NCBI GenBank assembly: GCA_017883345.1
Contig: JADGNT010000032.1
Coordinates: forward strand, 1 to 14,522
Length of the DNA: 14,522 nucleotides
Direction of reading: 5' to 3'
Source of the DNA: Candidatus Solibacter sp.
Lineage (GTDB): Bacteria > Acidobacteriota > Terriglobia > Bryobacterales > Bryobacteraceae
Made by a program: the position numbers and the translations under genes. The notes under the pieces are model-generated. The model saw only the letters and a program-made list of their open reading frames with translations, was not told the DNA's origin and did not search any database. Shown here piece by piece: positions 6,691 to 14,443 of this stretch; the stretch's first letter is position 1; each line of letters begins with the position of its first letter.

Positions 6691-6730
6691 AAAAAAAGAG
6701 CCGCTGCGCCCCGGGGGCGCGCGGCTCTTT
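6691..6730 (-). terminator. Strong rho-independent terminator for the OmpA-family gene
   Basis: Read on the minus strand, AAAGAGCCGC (6730-6721) pairs with GCGGCTCTTT (6704-6695), and the stem continues with GCGCCCC/GGGGCGC across a one-base bulge. It is followed by a run of seven T residues (6697-6691 on the minus strand). It lies 22 bases after the lipoprotein stop codon. The plus-strand side has only TTT, but the hairpin may also help stop transcription from the convergent membrane-protein gene. Confidence 0.9.
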
Positions 6731-6752
6731 GCGGAAGTTCACGCGACGTCTA

Positions 6753-7538
6753 CTACTTTTTTTCTTCCTGCGTCCGGTTGGCCGAGTTCGCGTCCGTCCC
6801 GTTCAGCGCGGCGGTCACCTGGTCCGCGCTGAAGACCTTCACTTCGACGCGGCGGTTCTTGGCGCGCGCCGTGCGGTTTCGCGCTTCGTCGACCGGCTTC
6901 TCCTGGCCCAAACCAATCATGTGGATGCGGTAGATCGGAATATCGTGCTTGGCCACCAGATACTCCACCACCCGGTCCGCACGATTGCGGCTCAGCGTTT
7001 CGTTGTAGGCTTTGGACCCCGTCGAATCGGTGTAGCCTTCCACTGCGATGAAGAAGCGGCGATCGCTCTTCACGTCCGTGGCGAGTTTGTCGAGATCCGT
7101 CTTGGCGTCGGCGGTCAACTCGTACTTGTTGAATCCGAACGGCACCGCCACCGACGTCTGCAATTTGTAGTCGTCGATGTTGGCGACCACGCTGCGCAGG
7201 CTGGTCAACTCCTGCGTGTTCTTTTCGCCAAGCTGGTTGGCTTGGTCCGCGCGGTTCAAGGCCGCGCCGGCGTGTTCATCGGCCGTGGCCGCATGCTGAT
7301 CCGCGCTGCTCGCGCGTTCCTGGGCCGCGCTGATGCCGGTCTGCGCTTTCTCGTCAACCTGTTTCACCTGGCTGCGAGTATCTTCGATTTGTTGACCGTT
7401 ACGGCTCGTCTGCTCGCCCACCTGGTCCACCTTCGCCTGAATGGGAGCAGCAGTGTTCTGCACGTATTTTTTGGTTGCACACCCGCTGGCGAGTAGAGCG
7501 CCCGTCACGATGCAAGTGGTAGCAAGAAAAGCTTTCAT
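6753..7538 (-). CDS. OmpA/Pal-family lipoprotein with coiled-coil spacer
   Basis: I choose the ATG at 7538, which opens a lipoprotein signal: MKAF, a hydrophobic stretch and the lipobox LASGC with the lipidated cysteine at residue 20. The 261-residue product then has an alanine-, glutamine- and aspartate-rich helical spacer (about 30-115) suited to a coiled coil. The C-terminal OmpA domain (about 130-236) shows GYTDSTG (168-174, D171), LSRNRADRVVEYL (182-194, R186) and NRRVEVKV (228-235); D171 and R186 are the residues that grip diaminopimelate in peptidoglycan. It would anchor the outer membrane to the cell wall from the periplasm. A short hydrophilic tail follows. The gene appears monocistronic, with its own terminator. 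Confidence 0.92.
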   Translation of the reverse strand: MKAFLATTCIVTGALLASGCATKKYVQNTAAPIQAKVDQVGEQTSRNGQQIEDTRSQVKQVDEKAQTGISAAQERASSADQHAATADEHAGAALNRADQANQLGEKNTQELTSLRSVVANIDDYKLQTSVAVPFGFNKYELTADAKTDLDKLATDVKSDRRFFIAVEGYTDSTGSKAYNETLSRNRADRVVEYLVAKHDIPIYRIHMIGLGQEKPVDEARNRTARAKNRRVEVKVFSADQVTAALNGTDANSANRTQEEKK

Positions 7539-7876
7539 GTCTTTAAACCTCACTGGAGATACATGCAATCCGGACACCAATGCACTTAAACTCCTATTTT
7601 TCAATACCGTGCGCACCCGGCCCAGCGCCTGGCAGGCGCCTAGCATGTAAGCTTTACGTAGTCCTGTGGTTTCCACCACGCATCGTCCCCGCTCTCTTCT
7701 CCGCTCCCTCCGCGCTGTTTGGGTCCCCGCGTGACGCGCCCGTTGAACACTGCGCGCGCCGTGGGTGCGTCGCATGCCCGGCAAACCCCAGGCTGGAGAG
7801 ATCGGGAGGACATTCGGGGGATAGCTGTTCTTGCGGCCGTGAAGTTGCACTCGGCGCTGCGGGGTAGCCGCCGCCC
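7539..7876. other. Gene-free stretch between the lipoprotein gene and kinase remnant
   Basis: The part next to 7538 must hold the lipoprotein promoter on the minus strand; I see TTGAAA (about 7603-7598) but no convincing -10 box. The rest (about 7640-7876) has a long open minus-strand frame continuous with the kinase remnant, but its translation has no recognisable domain and is arginine/serine-rich, like out-of-frame GC-rich sequence. Confidence 0.4.
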
Positions 7877-8176
7877 CGCCAGTTTCAATTCGATCGCCGC
7901 GTTCTGCACGCGCTGGCGCCGGTGCGCCGGATCTTTCTCGAGGCAGCCCGCAATCACTTCTTCCATCGCCGCCGGCATGGCAGACTTGGCCGGTAGCGGC
8001 GCTGGGGATTGAGTCGGAATCGTCTGGTTCAATTCCGCTCCCACTCCGGGAAACGCCCGCTTCCCGCTGTCGATTTCATATAGCAGCGCGCCGTAGGCGA
8101 ACACGTCGCTGCGCACGTCCGGCTCTTCGCCGCGGATTTGCTCCGGGGCGCGGTATGCCGCGCCGTCTTCCAGCGA
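7877..8176 (-). pseudogene. Ser/Thr protein kinase remnant (C-lobe only)
   Basis: The minus-strand translation contains YRAPEQIRGEEPDVRSDVFA and YGALLYEIDSGKRAF, then AAMEEVIAGCLEKDPAHRRQ and a final IELKLA. These match the end of a bacterial Hanks-type kinase: the APE motif, the subdomain IX aspartate (SDVFAYG), the C-lobe helices and the LEKDPxxR motif. The ATP-binding lobe, HRD catalytic loop and DFG motif are absent; upstream the same open frame (to about 8485) has no kinase similarity and is arginine-rich noise. The downstream sensor or membrane part of such kinases is missing too. It cannot be catalytically active, so I call it a decayed fragment, though the frame remains open. Confidence 0.75.
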
Positions 8177-8340
8177 CGGAGCGGCTTGTGGAATCCGTGC
8201 TCCGCCCCGTACGCACCTATCCAAGGGTATCAAGCGTTTGATTTCCCCTGGAATCGGATGGCTGGCCGGTTTTCGACCCCGGCCACCCGCGGCCATCGCA
8301 TCGCCGGCCGGATCCCAACGCCCTGCCACCGGCGTGCGCC

Positions 8341-8370
8341 GTCGCTTGGTGGCATGTCGCTTGGTGGCAT
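8341..8370. repeat. Tandem 15-base repeat, two copies
   Basis: GTCGCTTGGTGGCAT occurs at 8341-8355 and again at 8356-8370, perfectly. It lies upstream of the MerR-operon promoter, about 45 bases from the -35 box. It could be slippage or a duplicated protein-binding site. Confidence 0.6.
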
Positions 8371-8413
8371 CGCGCCGGGTTTGGTCTTCTGTTATCCTGT
8401 TGGACGCGCCCCA

Positions 8414-8441
8414 TTGACACTGCCGGTGGCGCATGTACAAT
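8414..8441 (+). promoter_or_regulatory. Sigma-70-type promoter of the merR-epimerase operon
   Basis: A perfect -35 box TTGACA (8414-8419) and -10 box TACAAT (8436-8441) are separated by 16 bases. Transcription would start near 8448, about 40 bases ahead of the regulator's ATG at 8487. An in-frame ATG at 8433 lies inside the promoter and is therefore not the start. MerR proteins that bend long-spacer promoters usually act on 19-20 base spacers, so this one may simply be constitutive. Confidence 0.7.
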
Positions 8442-8486
8442 CCAAGTTGGCACCTATTTTCACATCCGGAACGGAAGTGGCGCAAA

Positions 8487-8993
8487 ATGTTGAAAGCCAG
8501 GAAAACCCGGCCCGCATCCTCACCTGAAGCGCAGGGCTATAACTCGAGCGATGTCGCTCGCATTTGCGGCGTCAGCCTGCGTCAACTCCAGTGGTGGGAC
8601 GAACGCAATGTCGTCTCTCCGCGACAGGACGGGCACAAGCGAATCTACATGGCCGAGGAAGTCGTCGAGATCTCGGTCATCGCCGAGTTGCGGCGCAAGG
8701 GATTTTCGCTGCAAAAAATCCGCCGCGTGCTGCGCTTCCTGCAAAAGGACATGGGCAAGCGGCTCAGCGAGGCTCTCGCCGGATCGGCGGATGTTCATCT
8801 GCTGACCGACGGCAAATCCATCTTCCTCGAAGAGGCGCCCACGCGCATCATCGATCTGCTCAAGAACGCCCGCCAGCCCATGTTCCTGGTCTGCGTCACC
8901 GATCAGGTCCGGCGCCTCACCGCCACCGCCGAACGCAAGCCCGCGCGCAGCGAAATCGCCTCCCCCGCCGGCCGCAAAGCGCGCGTCGGATAG
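8487..8993 (+). CDS. MerR-family transcriptional regulator
   Basis: The 168-residue protein has a MerR helix-turn-helix at about residues 18-40 (YNSSDVARICGVSLRQLQWW), a wing region (VVSPRQDGHKRIY) and the linking helices (VVEISVIAELRRKGFSLQKI and RRVLRFLQKDM). The C-terminal half (about 95-150, with HLLTDGKSIFLEEAPTRIID) is a small ligand- or protein-binding region that I cannot name; no cysteine cluster for metals is visible there. I chose ATG 8487 because the longer frame would start inside the promoter; GGAAG lies 9 bases upstream. It is 14 bases ahead of the epimerase gene, so the two are probably one operon, with the regulator likely controlling its own promoter. Confidence 0.88.
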   Translation: MLKARKTRPASSPEAQGYNSSDVARICGVSLRQLQWWDERNVVSPRQDGHKRIYMAEEVVEISVIAELRRKGFSLQKIRRVLRFLQKDMGKRLSEALAGSADVHLLTDGKSIFLEEAPTRIIDLLKNARQPMFLVCVTDQVRRLTATAERKPARSEIASPAGRKARVG

Positions 8994-9007
8994 ACGGCCA
9001 TCGATTC

Positions 9008-9865
9008 ATGAAAGTTTTTGTCACTGGCGCATCCGGCTACATCGGCACGGCTGTCTGCGCCAAGCTCCGCGACTTCGGACACCAGGTGATTGGACTGGCG
9101 CGCTCTCTGGCGTCGGCACGCAAATTGGAAGATGCCGGCGCGCAGGCCGTGCACGGCGACATGCGGGATCTGCCGCTCGTCGCGCGCGCCGCCCGGGAAT
9201 CCGACGCCGTCATCCATCTGGCTCAGGAGTACTCCGCCGACACCGCCCAACTCGACCGGCGGATCGCCGAAACGGTGCTCGAGGAATTCCGCCTCACCGG
9301 CCGCCCGTTCCTCTACACCAGCGGCGTCTGGGTGATGGGTGACACGGGCGGAGAGGAAGCCGATGAGACCACACCCATCCATCCCATACCTCTGGTGGCC
9401 TGGCGGCCCGCGCATGAGCAACTGGTGCTCGAAGCGCAGGGCCCCCGCGGTATCGTGATCCGTCCCGCCATGGTCTACGGCCGCGGCGGCGGGTTCGCCG
9501 GCGATTTTCAACGGCAGGCCCGCCAACAGGGCGTGGTGCGTCATGTGGGCGCCGGCGACAATCGCTGGCCCTTGGTTCACGTCGACGATCTGGCCGGCCT
9601 CTACGTGCTGGCTCTGCAGGCTCCAGCCGGTTCTCTCTACTTTGCTTCCGCGGGTCCGTCGATGCGGGTGCAGGACGTGGCGCGCGCCGCCGCCGCGCCC
9701 TGCGGCGCGCGCGTCGAAGCCATCCCCGTGGAAGAGGCGCGCCGCGCGATGGGCCTGATGGCCGATGCCTTGACGCTCGATCAGTTGATTTCCTCGCGCA
9801 AGGCCATGCGCGAACTGGGCTGGACTCCGCAAGCCAAGTCCGTCCTCGAAGAGCTCTCCAGCTAG
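9008..9865 (+). CDS. NAD(P)-dependent epimerase/dehydratase (atypical SDR)
   Basis: The 285-residue protein opens MKVFVTGASGYIGTAVCAKL, with the dinucleotide-binding GASGYIG motif at 7-13, followed by HGDMRDLP and AVIHLAQ, the conserved strands of an extended SDR Rossmann fold. The mid-domain reads FLYTSGVWVMGDTG and later VIRPAMVYGRGGG, as in NAD-dependent epimerases/dehydratases. The classical YxxxK pair is not seen where expected (PLVAWRPAHEQLVLEA stands there), which is typical of atypical SDRs. The substrate may be a nucleotide sugar or another small molecule; it cannot be read from sequence. ATG 9008 is clear from the fold although no Shine-Dalgarno is visible. Its TAG stop (9863-9865) coincides with the edge of an inverted-repeat element, so the C-terminus may have been set by that insertion. 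Confidence 0.88.
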   Translation: MKVFVTGASGYIGTAVCAKLRDFGHQVIGLARSLASARKLEDAGAQAVHGDMRDLPLVARAARESDAVIHLAQEYSADTAQLDRRIAETVLEEFRLTGRPFLYTSGVWVMGDTGGEEADETTPIHPIPLVAWRPAHEQLVLEAQGPRGIVIRPAMVYGRGGGFAGDFQRQARQQGVVRHVGAGDNRWPLVHVDDLAGLYVLALQAPAGSLYFASAGPSMRVQDVARAAAAPCGARVEAIPVEEARRAMGLMADALTLDQLISSRKAMRELGWTPQAKSVLEELSS

Positions 9866-10093
9866 TGTAGTGCGGCGCAAATAGTGCGCCCTATCTTACT
9901 CCCGACCGGTCCTCGTGTTGCATCCGTAGCGTAGCCTTCCAGGCTGCCACGTCGGCGTCCTTGCCGACGTTCTTCCAAGAATGCCGGCCCGAATACCGGC
10001 ATGGCAGGCGGGGGTACCCTCTGGGTCGCCCTTTGGGTCCGCCCGCTCGACTGTACCCCGGATAAGGCGCGCTATTAGCGCCGCACTACACTA
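9863..10093. repeat. MITE-like element with 28-base inverted repeats and TA ends
   Basis: The left arm 9863-9890 (TAGTGTAGTGCGGCGC and on) matches the reverse complement of 10066-10093 at 26 of 28 positions. TA stands at both outermost ends, as expected for the TA target duplication of IS630/Tc1-type elements. The interior has no coding signature but holds hairpins: ACGTCGGC (9949-9956) with GCCGACGT (9963-9970), and TGCCGG (9982-9987) with CCGGCA (9996-10001). The left edge provides the epimerase stop codon. No transposase is present, so it is non-autonomous; family assignment is inference. Confidence 0.8.
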
Positions 10094-10227
10094 CGCTCGG
10101 GCCGACGCTTGCGCCAACAAGCCTCCCCGCTGCGCGCTATGCCCCACCCACCCACCCGTCGTTGTTGAGTTTCACCTCTTGTTTTCTTCCGTTTGGCGCT
10201 GGCATGGGAATTGCACACCGAGCCACC

Positions 10228-10479
10228 ATGGCATACGTAATTACCGATACCTGTACCAAGGATGAATTGTGCGTGCAAGCCTGCCCGGTGGACTGCATCC
10301 ACCCCAAGCAGGATGAGGGCGGCTTCGCCGAAGCGCCACAGCTTTACGTCCAACCCGACGATTGCATCGATTGCGGCGCCTGCATCCCGGTTTGCCCCAC
10401 CAATTCGATTTTCGTGCTGGATGAACTCCCCGAGGAATACGCCCGCTTCGCCGCTATCAACGCCGCGCACTACAACTAG
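10228..10479 (+). CDS. Ferredoxin with two iron-sulfur sites
   Basis: The 83-residue protein MAYVITDTCTKDELCVQACP... is a small bacterial-type ferredoxin, a soluble electron carrier. The second cluster motif is canonical for 4Fe-4S: C46-x2-C49-x2-C52-x3-C56 followed by P57. The first site is atypical: C9-x5-C15-x3-C19-P-x2-C23. It lacks CxxC and resembles the 3Fe-4S/4Fe-4S (FdxA-like) type, where the first cysteine sits 7 residues from the second; here the gap is two residues shorter. The acidic C-terminal helix (DELPEEYARFAAINAAHYN) is usual. ATG 10228 is chosen because the family starts MAYVI or MTYVV; longer starts add unrelated sequence. The redox partner is not visible. The gap to pyc (10480-10689) shows no other gene. 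Confidence 0.93.
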   Translation: MAYVITDTCTKDELCVQACPVDCIHPKQDEGGFAEAPQLYVQPDDCIDCGACIPVCPTNSIFVLDELPEEYARFAAINAAHYN

Positions 10480-10689
10480 TCTCACGCACCAATTCACCCT
10501 GCTCCGCGGGGCGACCCCCTTGGCCGCCCCTGGCGAGCCACGCCCGCTTTCTTCTCCGCCTCCTCCGCGCCACTTCGGTCAGTCGCATGGCCGGCCTTCC
10601 CGCCGGCTGGCAAGCTGAAGCATGCCCCACCTAAGCCCGCCCCTCCTGTTATCCTCACAAAAGCACACTATTTTCCACCCACGCCGTCC

Positions 10690-13600
10690 ATGAAAAAACT
10701 CCTGGCACTGAATCGTAGCGAAATCGCCATCCGCATCCTCCGCGCCGCCAATGAATTGGGCCTACGCACCGTGGCCATCTATTCCAAGGAAGACCGCCTC
10801 GCCCTGCACCGCTTCAAGGCCGACGAAGCCTACCTCATCGGCGAGGGCAAAGGGCCCGTGGAAGCCTACCTGGATGTCGAAGGCATCGTCGCCCTGGCCC
10901 AAGAGAAAGGTGTGGACGCCATCCACCCGGGCTACGGATTCCTCTCGGAGAACCCCGCCCTGCCGCGCGCCTGCGAACGCGCCGGCATCGCCTTCGTCGG
11001 ACCCTCGGCCGGTCTGCTCGACCTGCTGGGCGACAAGACCGCCGCGCGCCGCCTCGCCCAACAAGCCGGAATTCCGCGCGTCCCGGGCACGGAGGAAGCC
11101 GTCACCAACCCCAAACAGGCCGCCAAAATCGCCGGCGAGATCGGCTACCCGCTGATCGTCAAAGCCGCGTTCGGCGGCGGCGGCCGCGGCATGCGCGTGG
11201 TGGACAAGCCGGAGGACTTCGCCGGCAAACTGGAAGAGGCGCGCCAGGAATCGGCCGCCGCTTTCGGCAACGACGCCGTATTCCTGGAACGCTTCGTGCG
11301 CCGCGCCAAACACATCGAAGTGCAGATCCTGGGCGACCTCCACGGCAACATCCTCCACCTGTACGAGCGCGATTGCTCCGTGCAGCGCCGCCATCAGAAG
11401 GTGGTCGAAGTCGCGCCCGCCGTCTCGCTCGCTCCCAAGATCCGCGCCGCACTGGCCGAGGCCGCCGTCACTCTGGCTCGCGCCGCCGGCTACACCAACG
11501 CCGGCACCGTGGAATTCCTGGTCGATGCCGACACCGGCGAGTGGTTCTTCATCGAAGTCAACCCGCGCATCCAGGTGGAGCACACCGTCACCGAAATGGT
11601 CACCGGCATCGATCTCGTGCGCTGCCAGATTCAGATCGCGCAGGGTCTCGCCCTGCATGGCCCCGAGATGAACCTGCCGCCGCAGGACCGCGTGCCGCTC
11701 TACGGCTACGCCATGCAGTGCCGCATCACCACCGAGGACCCAGCCAACGGCTTCGTCCCCGACTACGGAAAAATTCACACCTACCGCTCCCCCGCCGGAT
11801 TCGGCATCCGCCTCGACGGCGGCTCGGCCTACTCCGGCGCCGTGATCACGCCGTTTTACGATTCCCTGCTGGTCAAAACCACCGCCTGGGGACGCGAGTT
11901 CCCCCACGCCTGCCAGCGCATGGACCGCTGCCTCCGCGAGTTCCGCGTGCGCGGCGTCAAAACCAACATCCCGTTCCTCGAAAACGTCGTCAACCACCCG
12001 GATTTCCAGGCCGGCAACGTCAGCACCCGCTGGCTCGAGGAAACCCCCGCGCTCTTCAAATTCGCGCCGCGCCAGGACCGCGCCACCAAGCTGCTGGGCT
12101 ACCTCGGCGACGTCATCGTCAACGGCAATTCCCAGGTCGCCGGAAAGCCCGCCCCCACCCGTATCCGCACCGCGCCCGTGCCCCCACACGACGCTGGCGG
12201 CGCGCCCCACGGCACCCGCCAACTGCTCCGCGACCTGGGCCCCAAAGGCTTCGCCGACTGGACCGCCGGCCAAAAGAAACTCCTGCTCACCGACACCACC
12301 TTCCGCGACGCCCATCAATCCCTGCTGGCCACCCGCGTCCGCACCTATGACATGCTGGCCATCGCCAACTTCGTCTCGCACAAGCTGCACAATCTCTACA
12401 GCCTGGAAATGTGGGGCGGCGCGACGTTCGATGTCACTATGCGCTTCCTCCACGAAGATCCCTTCGTGCGCCTGCGCCGCCTGCGCGAGGCCATCCCCAA
12501 TATCTGCTTCCAGATGCTGCTGCGCGCGTCCAACGCCGTGGGGTACACCGCGTATCCCGATAACGCCGTCGCCGCGTTCATTTACGAGGCGTCCGCCCAG
12601 GGCATCGATATCTTCCGCATCTTCGATTCCCTCAACTGGCTGCCCAACATGAAGGCCTCCATGCAGGCCGTCCGCCAGACCCCCTCCGTGTGCGAGGCCG
12701 CCATCTGCTACACCGGCGATATCCTCGACCCCAAGCGCGACAAGTACTCCCTGGCCTACTACGTCAACATGGCCAAGGAACTGGAACGCATGGGCGCGCA
12801 CGTGCTCGCCATCAAGGACATGGCGGGACTCTGCCGCCCCTACGCCGCCGAGAAGTTGGTTAAGGCCCTGCGCCAGGAGGTCGGCATTCCGATTCACTTC
12901 CACACCCACGACACCAGCGGCCTCAACGCCGCCTCCATTCTGCAAGCCGCCGACGCGGGCGTGCACGTGGCCGACGCCGCCATCGCGTCCATGAGCGGCA
13001 CTACCAGCCAGCCCAATCTGAATTCCATCGTGGCCGCCCTGGAGCACACCAAACGCGCCACCGGCATCGACCTCGACGCGCTCAACCAGTGCGCCGATTA
13101 CTGGGAGGTGGTGCGTGAGTTCTACGCGCCCTTCGACACCGGCCCCAAGACCGGATCGGCCGAAGTCTACCTCCACGAGATGCCCGGCGGCCAATACACC
13201 AATCTCAAGGAACAGGCCGAATCCATGGGCCTCGGCGCGCGCTGGCATGAAATCGCGCGCACCTACGCCGAAGTCAACCTGGCCTTCGGCGACATCGTCA
13301 AGGTCACCCCCTCCAGCAAAGTGGTCGGCGACATGGCCATCTTCCTGGTCAGTCACGGCATGACCATGCGCCAGTTCGAACGGTGCACGCCGGATCATAA
13401 CCTGACCGTGCCGTCGAGCGTGATCGACATGTTCATGGGCTCGCTAGGGGAACCCGGCGGCGGATGGCCCAAGCGCCTCCGGAAGATCGTCCTGAGAGGC
13501 GCCATGCCGCGGCGCGGCCGTCCCGGCGCCCGCCTGCCCCCAGTCGACCTCGCGGAAACCGCGGCCACGGTGGAGAAGAAGATCGGCCGCACACCGCTGC

Positions 13601-14127
13601 ACGACGAAGTGCTCAGCTACCTGATGTACCCCGACGTGTTCCTCAAGTTCGCCCGCGCCCGCCAGAACTGGGGCGACGTCGACGTGCTGCCCACGCCGCA
13701 GTTTTACTACGGCATGGATCGCGGAAGCGAGATGGCCGTGGAACTGGAACCCGGCAAGGCCCTGGTCATCAAATTCCTGACCATCGGCGAACCGCATCCC
13801 GACGGCACCCGCACCGTCTTCTTCGAACTCAACGGCCAGCCGCGCGAGGTCTCCATCCGCGACCGCGCGTTGCAGGTGACCGAGCGCGCCCAACCCAAGG
13901 CCGACCCCAACCAGCCCGGACAGATCGGCGCACCCATCCCCGGCGTGGTGTCCACCGTCGCCGTGGAACTGAATCAGAAGCTCACGAAGGGCGACCGCCT
14001 GCTGGTGATGGAAGCCATGAAGATGCAGAGCACTATCTACGCCCCGCTCTCCGGCATCGTGACCCAGCTCCTGGTCACCCCCGGCCAGCAGGTAGAAGCG
14101 AAGGATCTGTTGCTGGTAATCGAGTAG
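10690..14127 (+). CDS. pyc: Pyruvate carboxylase
   Basis: The 1145-residue single-chain biotin enzyme makes oxaloacetate from pyruvate, bicarbonate and ATP, refilling the TCA cycle. The biotin carboxylase domain (about 1-450) has the glycine-rich loop GGGGRGM (162-168) and EVNPRIQVEH (289-298). The carboxyltransferase domain begins at LLLTDTTFRDAHQSLLATR (531-549); metal ligands are D540, the lysine to be carbamylated in IKDMAGL (K709), and H738 and H740 in HFHTHD. The biotinyl domain ends the protein with VMEAMKMQ, biotin on K1111. All three domains are intact and the length is normal for the full-length alpha4 form. A proline-rich stretch (about 484-510) lies between the first two domains. 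It starts at ATG 10690 without a clear Shine-Dalgarno; the ferredoxin gene precedes it by 210 bases. Confidence 0.98.
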   Translation: MKKLLALNRSEIAIRILRAANELGLRTVAIYSKEDRLALHRFKADEAYLIGEGKGPVEAYLDVEGIVALAQEKGVDAIHPGYGFLSENPALPRACERAGIAFVGPSAGLLDLLGDKTAARRLAQQAGIPRVPGTEEAVTNPKQAAKIAGEIGYPLIVKAAFGGGGRGMRVVDKPEDFAGKLEEARQESAAAFGNDAVFLERFVRRAKHIEVQILGDLHGNILHLYERDCSVQRRHQKVVEVAPAVSLAPKIRAALAEAAVTLARAAGYTNAGTVEFLVDADTGEWFFIEVNPRIQVEHTVTEMVTGIDLVRCQIQIAQGLALHGPEMNLPPQDRVPLYGYAMQCRITTEDPANGFVPDYGKIHTYRSPAGFGIRLDGGSAYSGAVITPFYDSLLVKTTAWGREFPHACQRMDRCLREFRVRGVKTNIPFLENVVNHPDFQAGNVSTRWLEETPALFKFAPRQDRATKLLGYLGDVIVNGNSQVAGKPAPTRIRTAPVPPHDAGGAPHGTRQLLRDLGPKGFADWTAGQKKLLLTDTTFRDAHQSLLATRVRTYDMLAIANFVSHKLHNLYSLEMWGGATFDVTMRFLHEDPFVRLRRLREAIPNICFQMLLRASNAVGYTAYPDNAVAAFIYEASAQGIDIFRIFDSLNWLPNMKASMQAVRQTPSVCEAAICYTGDILDPKRDKYSLAYYVNMAKELERMGAHVLAIKDMAGLCRPYAAEKLVKALRQEVGIPIHFHTHDTSGLNAASILQAADAGVHVADAAIASMSGTTSQPNLNSIVAALEHTKRATGIDLDALNQCADYWEVVREFYAPFDTGPKTGSAEVYLHEMPGGQYTNLKEQAESMGLGARWHEIARTYAEVNLAFGDIVKVTPSSKVVGDMAIFLVSHGMTMRQFERCTPDHNLTVPSSVIDMFMGSLGEPGGGWPKRLRKIVLRGAMPRRGRPGARLPPVDLAETAATVEKKIGRTPLHDEVLSYLMYPDVFLKFARARQNWGDVDVLPTPQFYYGMDRGSEMAVELEPGKALVIKFLTIGEPHPDGTRTVFFELNGQPREVSIRDRALQVTERAQPKADPNQPGQIGAPIPGVVSTVAVELNQKLTKGDRLLVMEAMKMQSTIYAPLSGIVTQLLVTPGQQVEAKDLLLVIE

Positions 14128-14182
14128 TGCGAGCAATGCCTTGTGGGGTTGGAGATTTCACATTTTGGTCGAGTCAAACACC

Positions 14183-14263
14183 GAGCCCGAAGGGCGAAAG
14201 ATAGTAGCCCACGGCGTCAGCCGTGCGGAATCGAGGCGCGGTAATACAGAGCCCTGGAAGGGG
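14183..14263. repeat. REP-like cluster of small palindromes
   Basis: Several short hairpins follow each other: GCCC (14185-14188) with GGGC (14192-14195); CACGGC (14210-14215) with GCCGTG (14220-14225) around GTCA; and GCCCTGGAAGGGGC near 14251-14264. The spacing and the AAAGATAGTAGCCCACGGCG phrase look like a dispersed intergenic repeat rather than a terminator. It abuts the broken end of the vapC remnant. No transposase is adjacent. Confidence 0.5.
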
Positions 14264-14269
14264 CGTAAG

Positions 14270-14443
14270 ACGTGCGCCGGCATCCGCCCGCGCGAATCGA
14301 GCGCCAGTTCCAGCACCGTCACCACCGACACCGCGATCTCCGGGTCGGCGGCCTGCGCGCCAATCGCCTCCAGCATCTCGTACGCGGTCTGGCCCTGGCG
14401 CTCCGCCGCGATGACCACGGAGGAATCGCTGGATCAGTCCCAC
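14270..14443 (-). pseudogene. Degraded vapC (PIN toxin), two frameshifts and truncated
   Basis: Read on the minus strand from a GTG at 14443: MGLI, then after a one-base shift near 14431-14428, DSSVVIAAERQGQTAYEML and ADPEIAVSVVTVLELA, then after a second shift near 14300, FARADAGAR. Pieced together this is the first half of a PIN-domain VapC toxin, including the first catalytic Asp in DSSVVIAAER and the VVTVLELA motif with its conserved Glu. The second half (the later aspartates) is missing; a palindromic repeat follows instead. The GTG overlaps the end of the upstream gene by ten bases, as in an intact vapBC. The toxin cannot be made in active form. Confidence 0.72.

Noticed and set aside
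7539..7850. N-terminal extension of the OmpA-family protein up to 7850
   Set aside because: The lipoprotein signal with lipobox starts at ATG 7538; the extension carries no signal and would bury the lipidation site.
8433..8486. Upstream ATG as start of the MerR regulator
   Set aside because: It lies inside the -10/-35 region of the promoter and the added residues do not belong to the MerR fold.
8564..9007. Extended N-terminus for the epimerase in the same frame
   Set aside because: It runs out of frame through merR, is Arg/His-rich, and the Rossmann fold begins exactly at ATG 9008.
10762..13398. An 878-codon minus-strand open frame across pyruvate carboxylase
   Set aside because: Antisense shadow caused by strong GC3 bias; His/Gly/Val-rich with no motif, while the plus strand encodes a complete pyruvate carboxylase.
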